From Plecoglossus altivelis (Eukaryota > Chordata > Actinopteri > Osmeriformes > Plecoglossidae), in the NCBI GenBank assembly GCA_036571765.1, contig BROE01000020.1, forward strand, positions 18,760,804-18,824,803: 64,000 bases of DNA, written 5' to 3'. A program made the translations under genes and the position numbers. Positions 54,641 to 64,000 of the stretch are shown piece by piece. The first letter of the stretch is position 1. Each line of letters starts with the position of its first letter. The notes beneath the pieces were generated by a model that was not told the DNA's origin, made no database searches, and saw only the letters and a program-made list of their open reading frames with translations.

Positions 54641-55254
54641 TGTGGTCCAGTGAGGTGTGTGTGTGTTCCAGTAGTGTGTGTGTGTTTTCAGAGTGTGTGT
54701 GTAGTGTTATGTTGTATTTCAGTATGTGGTGTGTGTATTCCGCAGAGTGGTGTTGTACGTAGGTGTGGTGGTGTGTATTCCCAGATAGAGTGTGGTTGTG
54801 ATGTATTCAGCAGAGTGTGTGAGTGTGTGTGTGTGTGACAGTGATCCTATCTTCAGGTTGGACTCTGCTGCTCAGATAAATATTTCACCTGCTGCTCCTC
54901 CCTGAGACTCCAGCACTGTTGTGACGCGACACAGGATGGGGGGGGGGTTGGTTAGGGGTGACTGGAGGGTGGGGAAGAGGTTGGTGGGCGGGGTAGGGAG
55001 ATGGAGGGAGTGGTTGGGCTGCGGCGGTGTTGAATGAGAAGGTGGAAGCCAGGGTGGAGGAGGGGTAAGGGGTTGGGGGTAAATATAGCCTCGTTTTGGC
55101 GGGGCCGTCACTTGCCAATCTCAGCCCTAATCTGAGGTTGTTATCGGCATCTGTTGCCTGGCACCCACTCTGGCTGGAAGCTGGGATATTCATCAGCTCA
55201 AGATCTGTCACCTGTCTGGCCCCAACAGACACACACCCTCTCTCACAGACACAG

Positions 55255-56510
55255 ACACTCACACACACACACACACACACACATACGCACATACTCTCAC
55301 GCACAGACATGCTCACAGACACACACAGAACCCCCCTCCCTCTTCCCCCCAAACACTCCCGCTGCGGAGAGGGGGGGCTGCTGGGAAGCTGATTGGTTGG
55401 ATGCAGCGGTCATGTGATGCGTTGAATGGCCCTCTGCGATTAACCTTTGAGGGACTGGAAACATCAGCACGTCGAGATCTCCGGTTGCCAGGGTGCACAA
55501 CGCGTTACTAGGGTCCTCTGTACATCATGTCTACAGGAAGGCTTGGAGTGCCAGCAATGTGTTTGTTTTCCACATGAACTGACTGAGGTATTAATAGCAT
55601 GTTTCAGAGGTTAGAAGTGACATAGGGTTGAGTGATGTTGGTGGTTAGTGAAAAAGCTCAGTCTTATACAGCAATGTTACTGCTGAACACCCAAACATCT
55701 TATTACCGGATACGTATAAATGATTATCTGACACATTTCCACATTATTGCTTTAAATTATTCAAACTTTAATCAAAGGTTCCAGTGGTACTCTGTGTGTA
55801 AATGTTTGGAACCAATCAGTTGGAATTATTAAAATCAGTTTCATAGACATTTTTCACATCATTGTCAAATTAATCTGTAATTAAAAATGGTAAATGATAT
55901 GTGTATGTGTTTCTTATTTTGGGATATATCCTGTGGTTCTTTCTTGAATGATTAGAGGGGAGAGAGTGAGGCAGATCTCTTCCACATTCAGGTTATGAAC
56001 ACACCCTTGCAAACCTACACAAGCACACACACTGCTGATGTAAACCAGCACACACACACACACACACACTACTGGTCTAACCCAGTAACCCTACACACAC
56101 ACACGCACACGCACACACACACACACTACTGGTCTAACCCAGTAACCCTACACACACACCCACACACACACACACTGGGTCACAAGGGACGGTTCATAGG
56201 AAGTAGCAAACCTTTGACTGGGTGTTCAGTATTCATGCAACGTCTATCTTGGACTATCTGAGTTACCCATGACAGAGCTGCAATCGCCAAGACAAACTCA
56301 GGGAGAGAAAGCATAAGAGAAAGATAGCTATGGATGGAGGGAAAGAGAGAGAGACAGAGAAAGGGAGAGAAGGGTGGAGAGACAGAGAAAGAGGACGAGT
56401 GAGGGATGGAGGAGGAGAGAGGATGAGAGATATAGAGATGGAGAGAGAGGGATGAGGAGAGGTTAGGATGAAGAGGGATGGAGAGAGAGAGAAAGGGAGT
56501 GAGAGACAGA
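55255..56510 (+). repeat. Several short (CA)n arrays and one (GA)n array
   Basis: (CA)n at 55255-55330. A duplicated unit actactggtctaacccagta plus (CA)n at 56045-56180. agagagagacagagaaaggg sequence at 56335-56510. Unique sequence lies between them (55350-55990). Confidence 0.8.
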
Positions 56511-57004
56511 CAGGTAACTGTATGGTTGTTACAGCCAGACGGTACAATTATGAATGGTAATTTAATCACGTAATGGCATTGGCTCTCAAATGCCTAATTT
56601 CTCTTTGGCCTGTTCACTTTAGGATGTGGTGTGAATTATAATGATGGATATTGAGAATAGGAAAAAAACACCCGTTTTCACAGAAAACACAGTTTCTCTC
56701 GATACAGAGCTCAACAATGCCATGATTACTGGACTGGAATGATCTATTAGTTATTTACTTTGTGTCAGACCCAACAAACACAAAGCCTTTTGTAACGGAC
56801 AAGTAATAACGTAAGACATATGTTTTCAATTTTGTGTGGAGGATGTAGTTACTGGTTCATCGTTCTGAAGGGAGTCGGTTGGAGTCCGTTCCATTACCAC
56901 AGACATAAAAAGCGGTGTTGTTTTTCATTATTTCTCCGATGTAGTTTTTTACAGTTGCAAAGAGGCTGCTGCTACCTCCAGTCTGGCAGTAAGAGCGGAG
57001 CTGG

Positions 57005-57590
57005 ATTCTGACTCCTCATCAGGGACTCTGACTCCTAATCAACTGGACTCAGACTCCTCCTCAAGAACTCTGACTCCTCCTCAAGGACTCTGACTCCTCA
57101 TCAACTGGACTCTGACTCCACATCAAGGACTTTGAGTCCTCCTCAGGGGCTCTGACTCCTCCTCAAGGACTCTGACTCCACATCAGGAACTCTGACTCAT
57201 TTTCAAGAACTCTGACTCCTCCTCAAGGACTCTGACTCCACATCAAGGACTCTGACTCCACATCAGGAACTCTGACTCATTTTCAAGAACTCTGACTCCT
57301 CCTCAAGGACTCTGACTCCTCCTCAAGGACTCTGACTCCTCATCAGGAACTCTGATTCCTCATCAGGGACTCTGACTCCTTATCAGGGACTCTGACTCCT
57401 CTTAAAGAACTCTGACTCCTCCTCAAGGACTCTGACTCCGCATCAAGGACTCCGACTCCTCATCGGGACCTCTGAACCAGGGACTCCGACTCATCAGGTA
57501 CTCTGACTCATCAGGTACTCTGACTCATCAGGTACTCTGACTCATTAGGGACTCTGACTCCTCCTCAGGGCTTCAGGACTCCTCATCAGG
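57005..57590 (+). repeat. 20-bp ggactctgactcctcctcaa minisatellite
   Basis: About 29 units with variants catcaaggac and cttcaagaac; the last units shorten to 15 bp (tactctgactcatcagg). Confidence 0.95.
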
Positions 57591-57740
57591 TACCTGCTGC
57601 CCAGGACTGAGGAATCCATTCAAGTCATGAGCTAGTACTGCTTTCTCCCTGTGGTTTACATTGTATACAAAGATAGGTGAAGCTCAGTCATGCACACTGC
57701 CCCGATTTACTGCAGCTGTCCATACCACTACACAGACTTC

Positions 57741-57741
<1 letters not shown>

Positions 57742-57795
<54 letters not shown>

Positions 57796-57930
57796 GTGAG
57801 TGAGTGAGAGAGTCTTTGTATGTGTGTGTATATAGCTGTGTTTGTGAGTGTGTATGTGTGTGTAAATGTGTGTGTTTGTGTGAGTGTGTGTATATGTGTG
57901 TATGTGTGTTTGTGAGTGTGACAGGATCAG
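57742..57930 (+). repeat. (GT)n microsatellite
   Basis: A pure GT run of about 48 bp, then interrupted GT with gtgagtgtgtatgt units. 57931-59880 is mostly unique sequence without recognisable genes, apart from (CA)n at 58383-58400. Confidence 0.9.
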
Positions 57931-59889
57931 GCTGCTGTCTGTCACTCATCCGGCTGACCCAGCTAGGCTGGTCTCCACCACCTCCTCTGTCATCCCTTTA
58001 CCCAGAGAGAGACACTCCTTCCTGGGCAGCCGCTCTGCCCTTCAGCCCGGACAGTACCACTTCTGGTCCTTTTAAACCATCCAGGGTTGACTGGATGATG
58101 ATGTTTATCGAAACTAAATATGGTATGAGGGAATGTAACGTGTGATAGTGTGTTTTGTGATAATGATGGATTCGGTTTTCCTCAGGTCGCTGGGTCCACC
58201 TTGGTTTCGTTTCGTTTTATTCTGGTGTCCTATTGTAGTTTCTCATCTATGTTGTCCTCATCTGTTTAGGACTCAGTTCTGGTCACTATTCTCCTGGTTC
58301 TTTCTTGTGGATAGGATAGTTCTCCCTGCTCTCCCTAAGGACACAGAATGACAGGAAAATCTTAAATATTTCATTTGGCTTACACACACACACACGCACA
58401 TGCACATACACACAGAACATATACTCTGTATATCTATGTGGGTTTCTATATACAGTACAAAGACGCACGCACACACGCACAGTCACACACGCACAACATT
58501 TCAAGTTGAAAAGGCAGCAATATCGATCCATTACATTGACCGGCAAGGCTTTTCAAAGAGGCTTTTCACCCGGTCTACATCAAGGCGTTCTCTCTTAGTG
58601 CGCTGGCAGATACGCTCCTGATGGTACCTCACCACACAGTGCCGTCTAAATATACCTCCGACACATACGCAGAGAGAGGAAAGTGCTGGAAGGGCAGCAA
58701 AACTAAAGTTTTTACCTCTCTGGTAATACACAATACTGAAACGCAAAACAAACTAAAAGAACGGAGGTGGTTTACCGTAGGCCGACATTCCGAAGATCTG
58801 AGTTTTTAAAAAGAAGAAGAAAACCCTCTTCGGATTTCTTTCTCAAGCTGATGTCGAGCGTTTATCAAAACCAGGCTGTCTGAAGGTTCGGTTATAGGAA
58901 TTCAATTTTGACGAAATGACTTAATCTGTCTATCTCTGTCTTTGTGTGTGTGTATGTGTCAAAGCCGAAGGCGTTCGCAATATAGGCCCGACGAGAGGTT
59001 CTCTACGAAGCACGCGTCACTGAGGAGGGTAATGAAGACTCGCGTCCGGGGCAACGATTTCTGCCCTGGTCTGAATAGAGGTTGTGACTGCTCATGTAAT
59101 GTCCTGTTTACCCTCTCGGATCTCTGTCTGCCATCGATCCAAACACCTGACTAGCTCTGAAGAAGCCGTTTTATTAGTGTCAGTTGGCAGGTTTGTTTTG
59201 TGATTACTCTCCGTTGTAAAACAAATAACGAGGCTTCGATGATATGTTCTTATCTTGCGTAGATGTGGTCTGAGATGCGGCCACCGCTGAGGTACTTAGT
59301 CATGTCTAACTCTAATTGAATTGTAAATGGGGGGGAAAATCTGTGAGATCCTGAGAAGGGTGTTGGTGACAGAGTTCTTTTTATTTTTATAAATGAGGTT
59401 TAATAATAGCAGATCAGATTTAGAGTGTAATTGTGTCATGATGTCATCGGGACAAATTGAATTAGTTCTTGATGAAGTACGCATGGGGTGGGAGGGTCTA
59501 TGTTACATTTGCAGAAAGCAAGTGGAGGTCGCGAGAGTTGGAGAGACTGTCACGTGAACTGTGAAGGTCTGATTTTTAGATTATGTTTCTTGGCGGTTAA
59601 AAAAAAGTTTTTCGTTCTGTGTGACATTTCATGGGAAAAGATTGTATCCAGTTCCTGATGTTACTTTCAAGCTAAAATTAACATGAAAAAGAGTCATGGG
59701 GATGTATGGATGAGTTGTGGAAATATCACCTGAATGTCATCTCAATTTTACACCTTTTATCTTCCTGGGGCAGTGTTAGGCAGCTGACCTACAGCTGATT
59801 GGACACAGGGACACAGGCTGCACAAAGAATGTTCTCTCGCTCCTCCTCCCTATCTCTCTCTTTTTTTTGGCTCCCCGTGCCTATTTTTT

Positions 59890-60435
59890 AATGTTGTTCC
59901 TACTCCTCTCTCCTTCCTTCTCCTCTCTCCTTCCTTCTCCTCTCTCCTTCCTTCTCCTCTCTCCTTCCTTCTCCTCTCTCCTTCCTTCTCCTCTCTCCTT
60001 CCTTCTCCTCTCTCCTTCCTTCTCCTCTCTCCTTCTCTCTCTTCCTTCCTTTCCCTCTCTCCTCCTTCCTTCTGCCTCTCTCCCTTCTTCCTCCTTCTTC
60101 CTTTCTCCCTCCCTCCTGTCCTTCCCCCTCCCTTCCTTCCTTCCTTCTTCCTTCTCTCTCTCCTTCCTTCTGCTCTCCCTTCCTTCTCCTCTTCCCTCCT
60201 TCTCCTCTCTCCTTCCTTCTCCTCTCTCCTTCCTTCTCCTCTCTCTCTCCTTCCTTCCTTCTCCTCTCTCCTTCCTTCCTTCCTTCCTTCTCCTCTCTCC
60301 TTCCTTCCTTCTCCTCTCTCTCTCCTTCCTTCCTTCCTTCCTTCCTTCTCCTCTCTCCTTCCTTCTCTCTCTCCTTCCTTCTCTCTCCTTCCTTCCTTCC
60401 TTCCTTCCTTCTCTCTCTCTCTCTCGCTCCCTCTT
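59890..60435 (+). repeat. (TTCCTTCTCCTCTCTCC)n array
   Basis: 15-17 bp pyrimidine units, very regular at 59910-60030, then mixed TTCC runs. A 27-bp ctctgactccacatcatctt unit is repeated three times at 60450-60510. Confidence 0.9.
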
Positions 60436-60864
60436 TCATCTCTCCCTCTCTGACTCCACATCATCTTCCTCTCTGACTCCACATCATCTTCCTCTCTGAC
60501 TCCACATCATCTCTCCCTCTCTATCTCCCTGTTTCCTCTCCCTCCTTCTCTCTCTCCATCCTATTGGACCACAGACCGCTCCGTCCACCAGTACACAACA
60601 AAGATCAACACCTGGCATTTCCTGTGCATTGATTCAAAGAAATGTCATCCATTACTAGCTCTACCTGCTCCTCTGGCCTCCTGGTCAGCGGGGTCAGACA
60701 GGGGAACCAGGACCTCGCTGTACGCTCGCTGGACACACCACAACACACCGCATGACATTCAAAGCCCACCCATGGTCAATATTAATCATAACAACTTGTT
60801 TATGTTCATGAAGTATCCTCAACCTTTGAAGAGTGAAATGAGTTTGAAACGCTGCGAATTGTCT

Positions 60865-61195
60865 TCTCTTTTACCCTCCCCTCACCTCCTACTCCCCTCT
60901 CTCCTCTCCCCCTCCTCTTCCCCTCTCTCCCTCTTTCCTCTTCCCCTCCTCTCCCCTCCTCTCCCTCTTTTCCTCTTCCCCATCCTCTCCTCCCCTCTCT
61001 CCTGCCTCCCTCCCTCTCCTTTCCTCATCTACTCTCCTACCTCCTACTCCCCTTCCCTACTTCCTTCCTTTCTCTTCCCCTCCCCCATCCTCCTAACCTC
61101 CTCTCCTCCTCTCCCCTACACCCCTCCTCCCTTCCTCCTCCCCCTTCGTTTCCCTCCTCCTCCCCTCCCCCTCCTCCCCTCCTCCTCTCTTCCTT
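60865..61195 (+). repeat. C/T-rich tract
   Basis: Imperfect CTCCCCTCCTC sequence. The following 61196-62030 is unique; no gene recognised. Confidence 0.8.
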
Positions 61196-62024
61196 GGGGC
61201 GTTCGACGGGTGAACGTCTCGAATCTTCTCCACTCTTTGATGTTCCTGCTGCTCCAGCGAACAGTGATGGCGGCGATGCGAGCCATCAGAAGTAGGTCGG
61301 GAGACAGAACGCAGTCACCCTCCCGTCACAGCGCTGGGGCTGTGGGCGGAAGCCGTGACAGAACTCAGGTTTTAGACTTCCTGTCAGTTAAAACGGTGGG
61401 TTGATTAGCAGCCTGTGAGCTGCGAAAGGGTTGGTGAAGGGGGTTCGTGGTCTGAGAAGACAACAGCATCAACAGTCTCTTGGCAACAAACAACGTCATC
61501 TTAGCAACAATGTCGTCATGGTTACTCAACTTCAACGTCCCAACGTTTTTATACATTATCCCCATATCATCATCCCAACATCATAATCCTCACGTTATAA
61601 TCCAGACGTTATTACAGCAACATTATCGCAGGCTAGTTTCTCCATGACTCATTACAGAGCATTAATCAGTAGATACCTTATTGAAGATATTCATTATTGC
61701 TTGTACGGTTATTCATGACTCTGCCATAAATCACCCTGAGGCTGTCGACCCAGGTGGGAGCTCATTTCAAACATTGTCTCAGATAATGTCCCAGACTTCA
61801 CACTGGCTGAAATCAGCTTGTCCCGATGATGTGTGTCCTGACTACACCGGCCGTGTGCGTGTCTGGTGGTGTAGAAAAAAAGGATTTGTTTGTTTACAGA
61901 TCCGAATGATTGTTAGTTTGTTTACAGATCCAAAGGCACACTGTGTGCACATGCCCCATCTCTAGGGAAACGAGCAAGCATCAGTCCTTTATTTGTCTCC
62001 TTGTTGCCATAAGCCTCATTCTTT

Positions 62025-62131
62025 AGCCCTCTCTTTCTCTCTCTCTTTGTTTCTCTCTATCTCTCTGTGTGTTTCTCTCTCTCGCTTTCTGTGTGTGTCT
62101 CTGTCTCTCTCTCTTGCTCTCTCTCTCTCTG

Positions 62132-62166
<35 letters not shown>

Positions 62167-62256
62167 GTCTCTCTCTCTCTGGCTCTCTCTGGCTCTCTTG
62201 CTCTCTCTCTCTGTCTCTCTTGCTCTCTCTCTCTCTGGCTCTCTTACTCTCTCTGG

Positions 62257-62288
<32 letters not shown>

Positions 62289-62800
62289 GTCTCTCTCTGT
62301 CTCTCTTGCTCTCTCTCTCTGTCTCTCTTGCTCTCTCTCTCTCTGGCTCTCTTACTCTCTCTGTCTCTCTTACTCTCTCTCTGTGTCTCTCTTACTCTTT
62401 CTCTGTCTCTCTTCCTCTCTCTCTGTCTCTCTTACTTTCTCTCTGTCTCTCTTGCTCTCTCTCTCTCTTCCTCTCTCAGTCTCTCTTCCTCTCTCCGTCT
62501 GTCTTCCTCTCTCTCTCTGTCTCTCTCTGTCTCTCTTACTCTCTCTGTCTCTCTTCCTCTCTCTGGCTCTCTGTCTCTCTTCCTCTCTCTCTCTGTCTCT
62601 CTTACTCTCTCTCTCTCTGTCTCTCTCAGTCTCTCTTCCTCTCTCTGTCTCTCTTCCTCTCTCTGTCTCTCTTCCTCTCTCTCTCTGTCTCTCTTCCTCT
62701 CTCTCTTCCTCTCTCACTGTCTCTCTTGCTCTCTCTCTCTCTCTCTGGCTCTCTTCCTCTCTCTGGCTCTTTCTTGGTCTCTCTCTGTCCCTCCCCCCTT
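62025..62800 (+). repeat. (TCTCTG)n/(CTCTCTGTCT)n array
   Basis: Almost 800 bp with ctctcttgctctctctctctg and ctctcttcctctctctgtct variants. Open in all plus frames. Confidence 0.95.
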
Positions 62801-62964
62801 ACTTTCCATAGTCTCTGTTCCTCACATTTCCCTTTCTCCCATGAGCGCCGATTTCAATTGTTCATGTTATGCGCTGCCTCGTCAATGACCTTGGAACCTC
62901 TTCCTCTTCTTTCTCTCCAAGATGGCCTTGTGAACCTTGTCCTCCTGGTTACCTCTCAGTCCTT

Positions 62965-63640
62965 ACACGCACACACACACACACTGTACAAAACACACAC
63001 ACACACACTGTACAAACACACACACATACACTGTACAAACACACACACACACACAAACACACACACTCTGGTCCCTCTTTGTGCCTCAGGTCACTGGGAC
63101 ACCTGTCACACTGCTACTCGTCCCCCAGCCGCCTCCCACATACACAAAAACACACGGTACACATACACAGTACACACACATAGACAGCACACACACACAT
63201 ACACTGTACAAACACACAGTGTACAAACATACGCGCGCTGTACAAACAAATGTCCTGTACAAACACCATCACAGTACAAACACTCACATACACACAGTAC
63301 ACACACACACACACATAGTATACAGACACACAGTACACAGACACACAGTACCCACACACACACAGTACACAGACACACAGTACACACACACACTTTACAC
63401 ACACACCCTTGTATCCTCCTTGAGGACCCTGGTCCACGTGTTGCGTGGCTTTCCCTTCCCACACACACACACACACACAGTATACACACACAGTACACAC
63501 ACACAGTACACACACACTGTACATACACACACAGTACACACACACACAGTACACACACACAGTACACACACACAGTACACACACACTGTACATACACACA
63601 CACACACAGTACACACACACTGTACATACACACACATACG
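62965..63640 (+). repeat. (CA)n / acacacacagtacacacaca array
   Basis: CA runs punctuated by GTAC or TGTAC about every 10-18 bp. The window end, 63830-63970, is C-rich. Confidence 0.9.
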
Positions 63641-64000
63641 TAAATCAGCATCATTACGAGCTGGTTTGGATTCTGCACTTGACTGGAGAAAAAACCCTAA
63701 TGTCTTGTGTCTAGATACACAGTAGACGTCAAACCCTTCGACTGATGAATGTTCCAGTCACCTCACGTGTTATAATCCAGTCTCCATAGAGAAATATTAG
63801 CATTTAATTCTCCCCCGCCATCACTCACTTCACTTCCCCAGCCTCTCCTCCCTCTTCCTCTCCCTTTCCACTCCGCCTACTCCCCCCCTCCTCTTCACCC
63901 TCCTTCCCTCCCTATCCCTCTCCCCTCCACCCCCACTTCTCTCCCCCACCACCTCCTACTCCTGGGGGAGGAGCCTCTCTTTTGAAAAGAAAACAACCAT

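Noticed and set aside
61200..61290. Minus-strand peptide SLEQQEHQRVEKIRDVH as a missing cttnbp2nl coiled-coil exon
   Set aside because: It looks coiled-coil-like, but it lies upstream of the start exon in the wrong order and does not match the family sequence I know.
62895..62960. Minus-strand short frame DKVHKAILERKKRKR
   Set aside because: Basic peptide of about 25 residues without recognisable homology or convincing acceptor.
63400..63460. GKPRNTWTRVLKEDTR on the minus strand as a LINE reverse-transcriptase end
   Set aside because: The motif resembles the C-terminus of some LINE ORF2 proteins but is too short and embedded in CA repeats.
62069..63643. 524-residue plus-strand frame
   Set aside because: Joins a TCTCTG array to a CA array; low complexity throughout.
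1..64000. CRISPR arrays, operons, bacterial or phage systems
   Set aside because: The tandem repeats lack unique spacers of constant length, and the genes are vertebrate spliced genes.

Overview
The window is nuclear DNA from a ray-finned, probably teleost, fish. Three vertebrate genes are recognisable from spliced exons with consensus splice sites. The non-coding sequence is packed with (AC)n, (TC)n and minisatellite arrays and contains fish-type SINE and MITE remnants. No species can be named from this. Most long open frames here are low-complexity repeats and not genes.

Layout. From 1 to 15,667, plus strand, lies the 3' part of st7l (ST7-like). Its exons run from MQKGWRERSPQ to the C-terminal SSFWHQLTRI, and the 5' exons lie left of the window. 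Inside it a block of about 1.8 kb (about 1080-2884 and 2885-4676) is present twice, and the first copy carries frame-breaking indels. From 35,470 down to 24,191, minus strand, a complete five-exon wnt2b encodes 370 residues. From 45,459 down to 41,933, minus strand, lie the first coding exon and the large last coding exon of cttnbp2nl. The middle exons, which encode the coiled coil in relatives, could not be found between them. From about 46 to 64 kb I recognise no gene. That part alternates tandem repeats with unique stretches (notably 48.6-52.3 kb and 58.0-59.8 kb) that could hold upstream exons or enhancers of cttnbp2nl.

The order st7l(+) / wnt2b(-) / cttnbp2nl(-) mirrors, as I recall it, the human 1p13 cluster ST7L-WNT2B-CTTNBP2NL. 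The paralogous 7q31 cluster is ST7-WNT2-CTTNBP2. Residue choices in all three genes favour the 1p13 members. The genes act in unrelated processes (a membrane protein of uncertain role, a secreted Wnt ligand, a cytoskeletal/STRIPAK adaptor), so the linkage reflects ancestral synteny and not a pathway.

The most unusual signal is how the repeats sit relative to the exons. At four exon boundaries a minisatellite unit contains the authentic splice site plus adjacent exon bases, giving rows of decoy splice sites next to the real one: the acceptors at 680 and 11,308 and the donors at 5,430 and 45,367. Several st7l acceptors are also preceded by polypyrimidine tracts of roughly 200-620 bp. Part of the peculiarity may be technical: there is a 331-base N gap flanked by duplicated sequence, the 1.8-kb block may be an uncollapsed duplicate, and some exons look error-laden.
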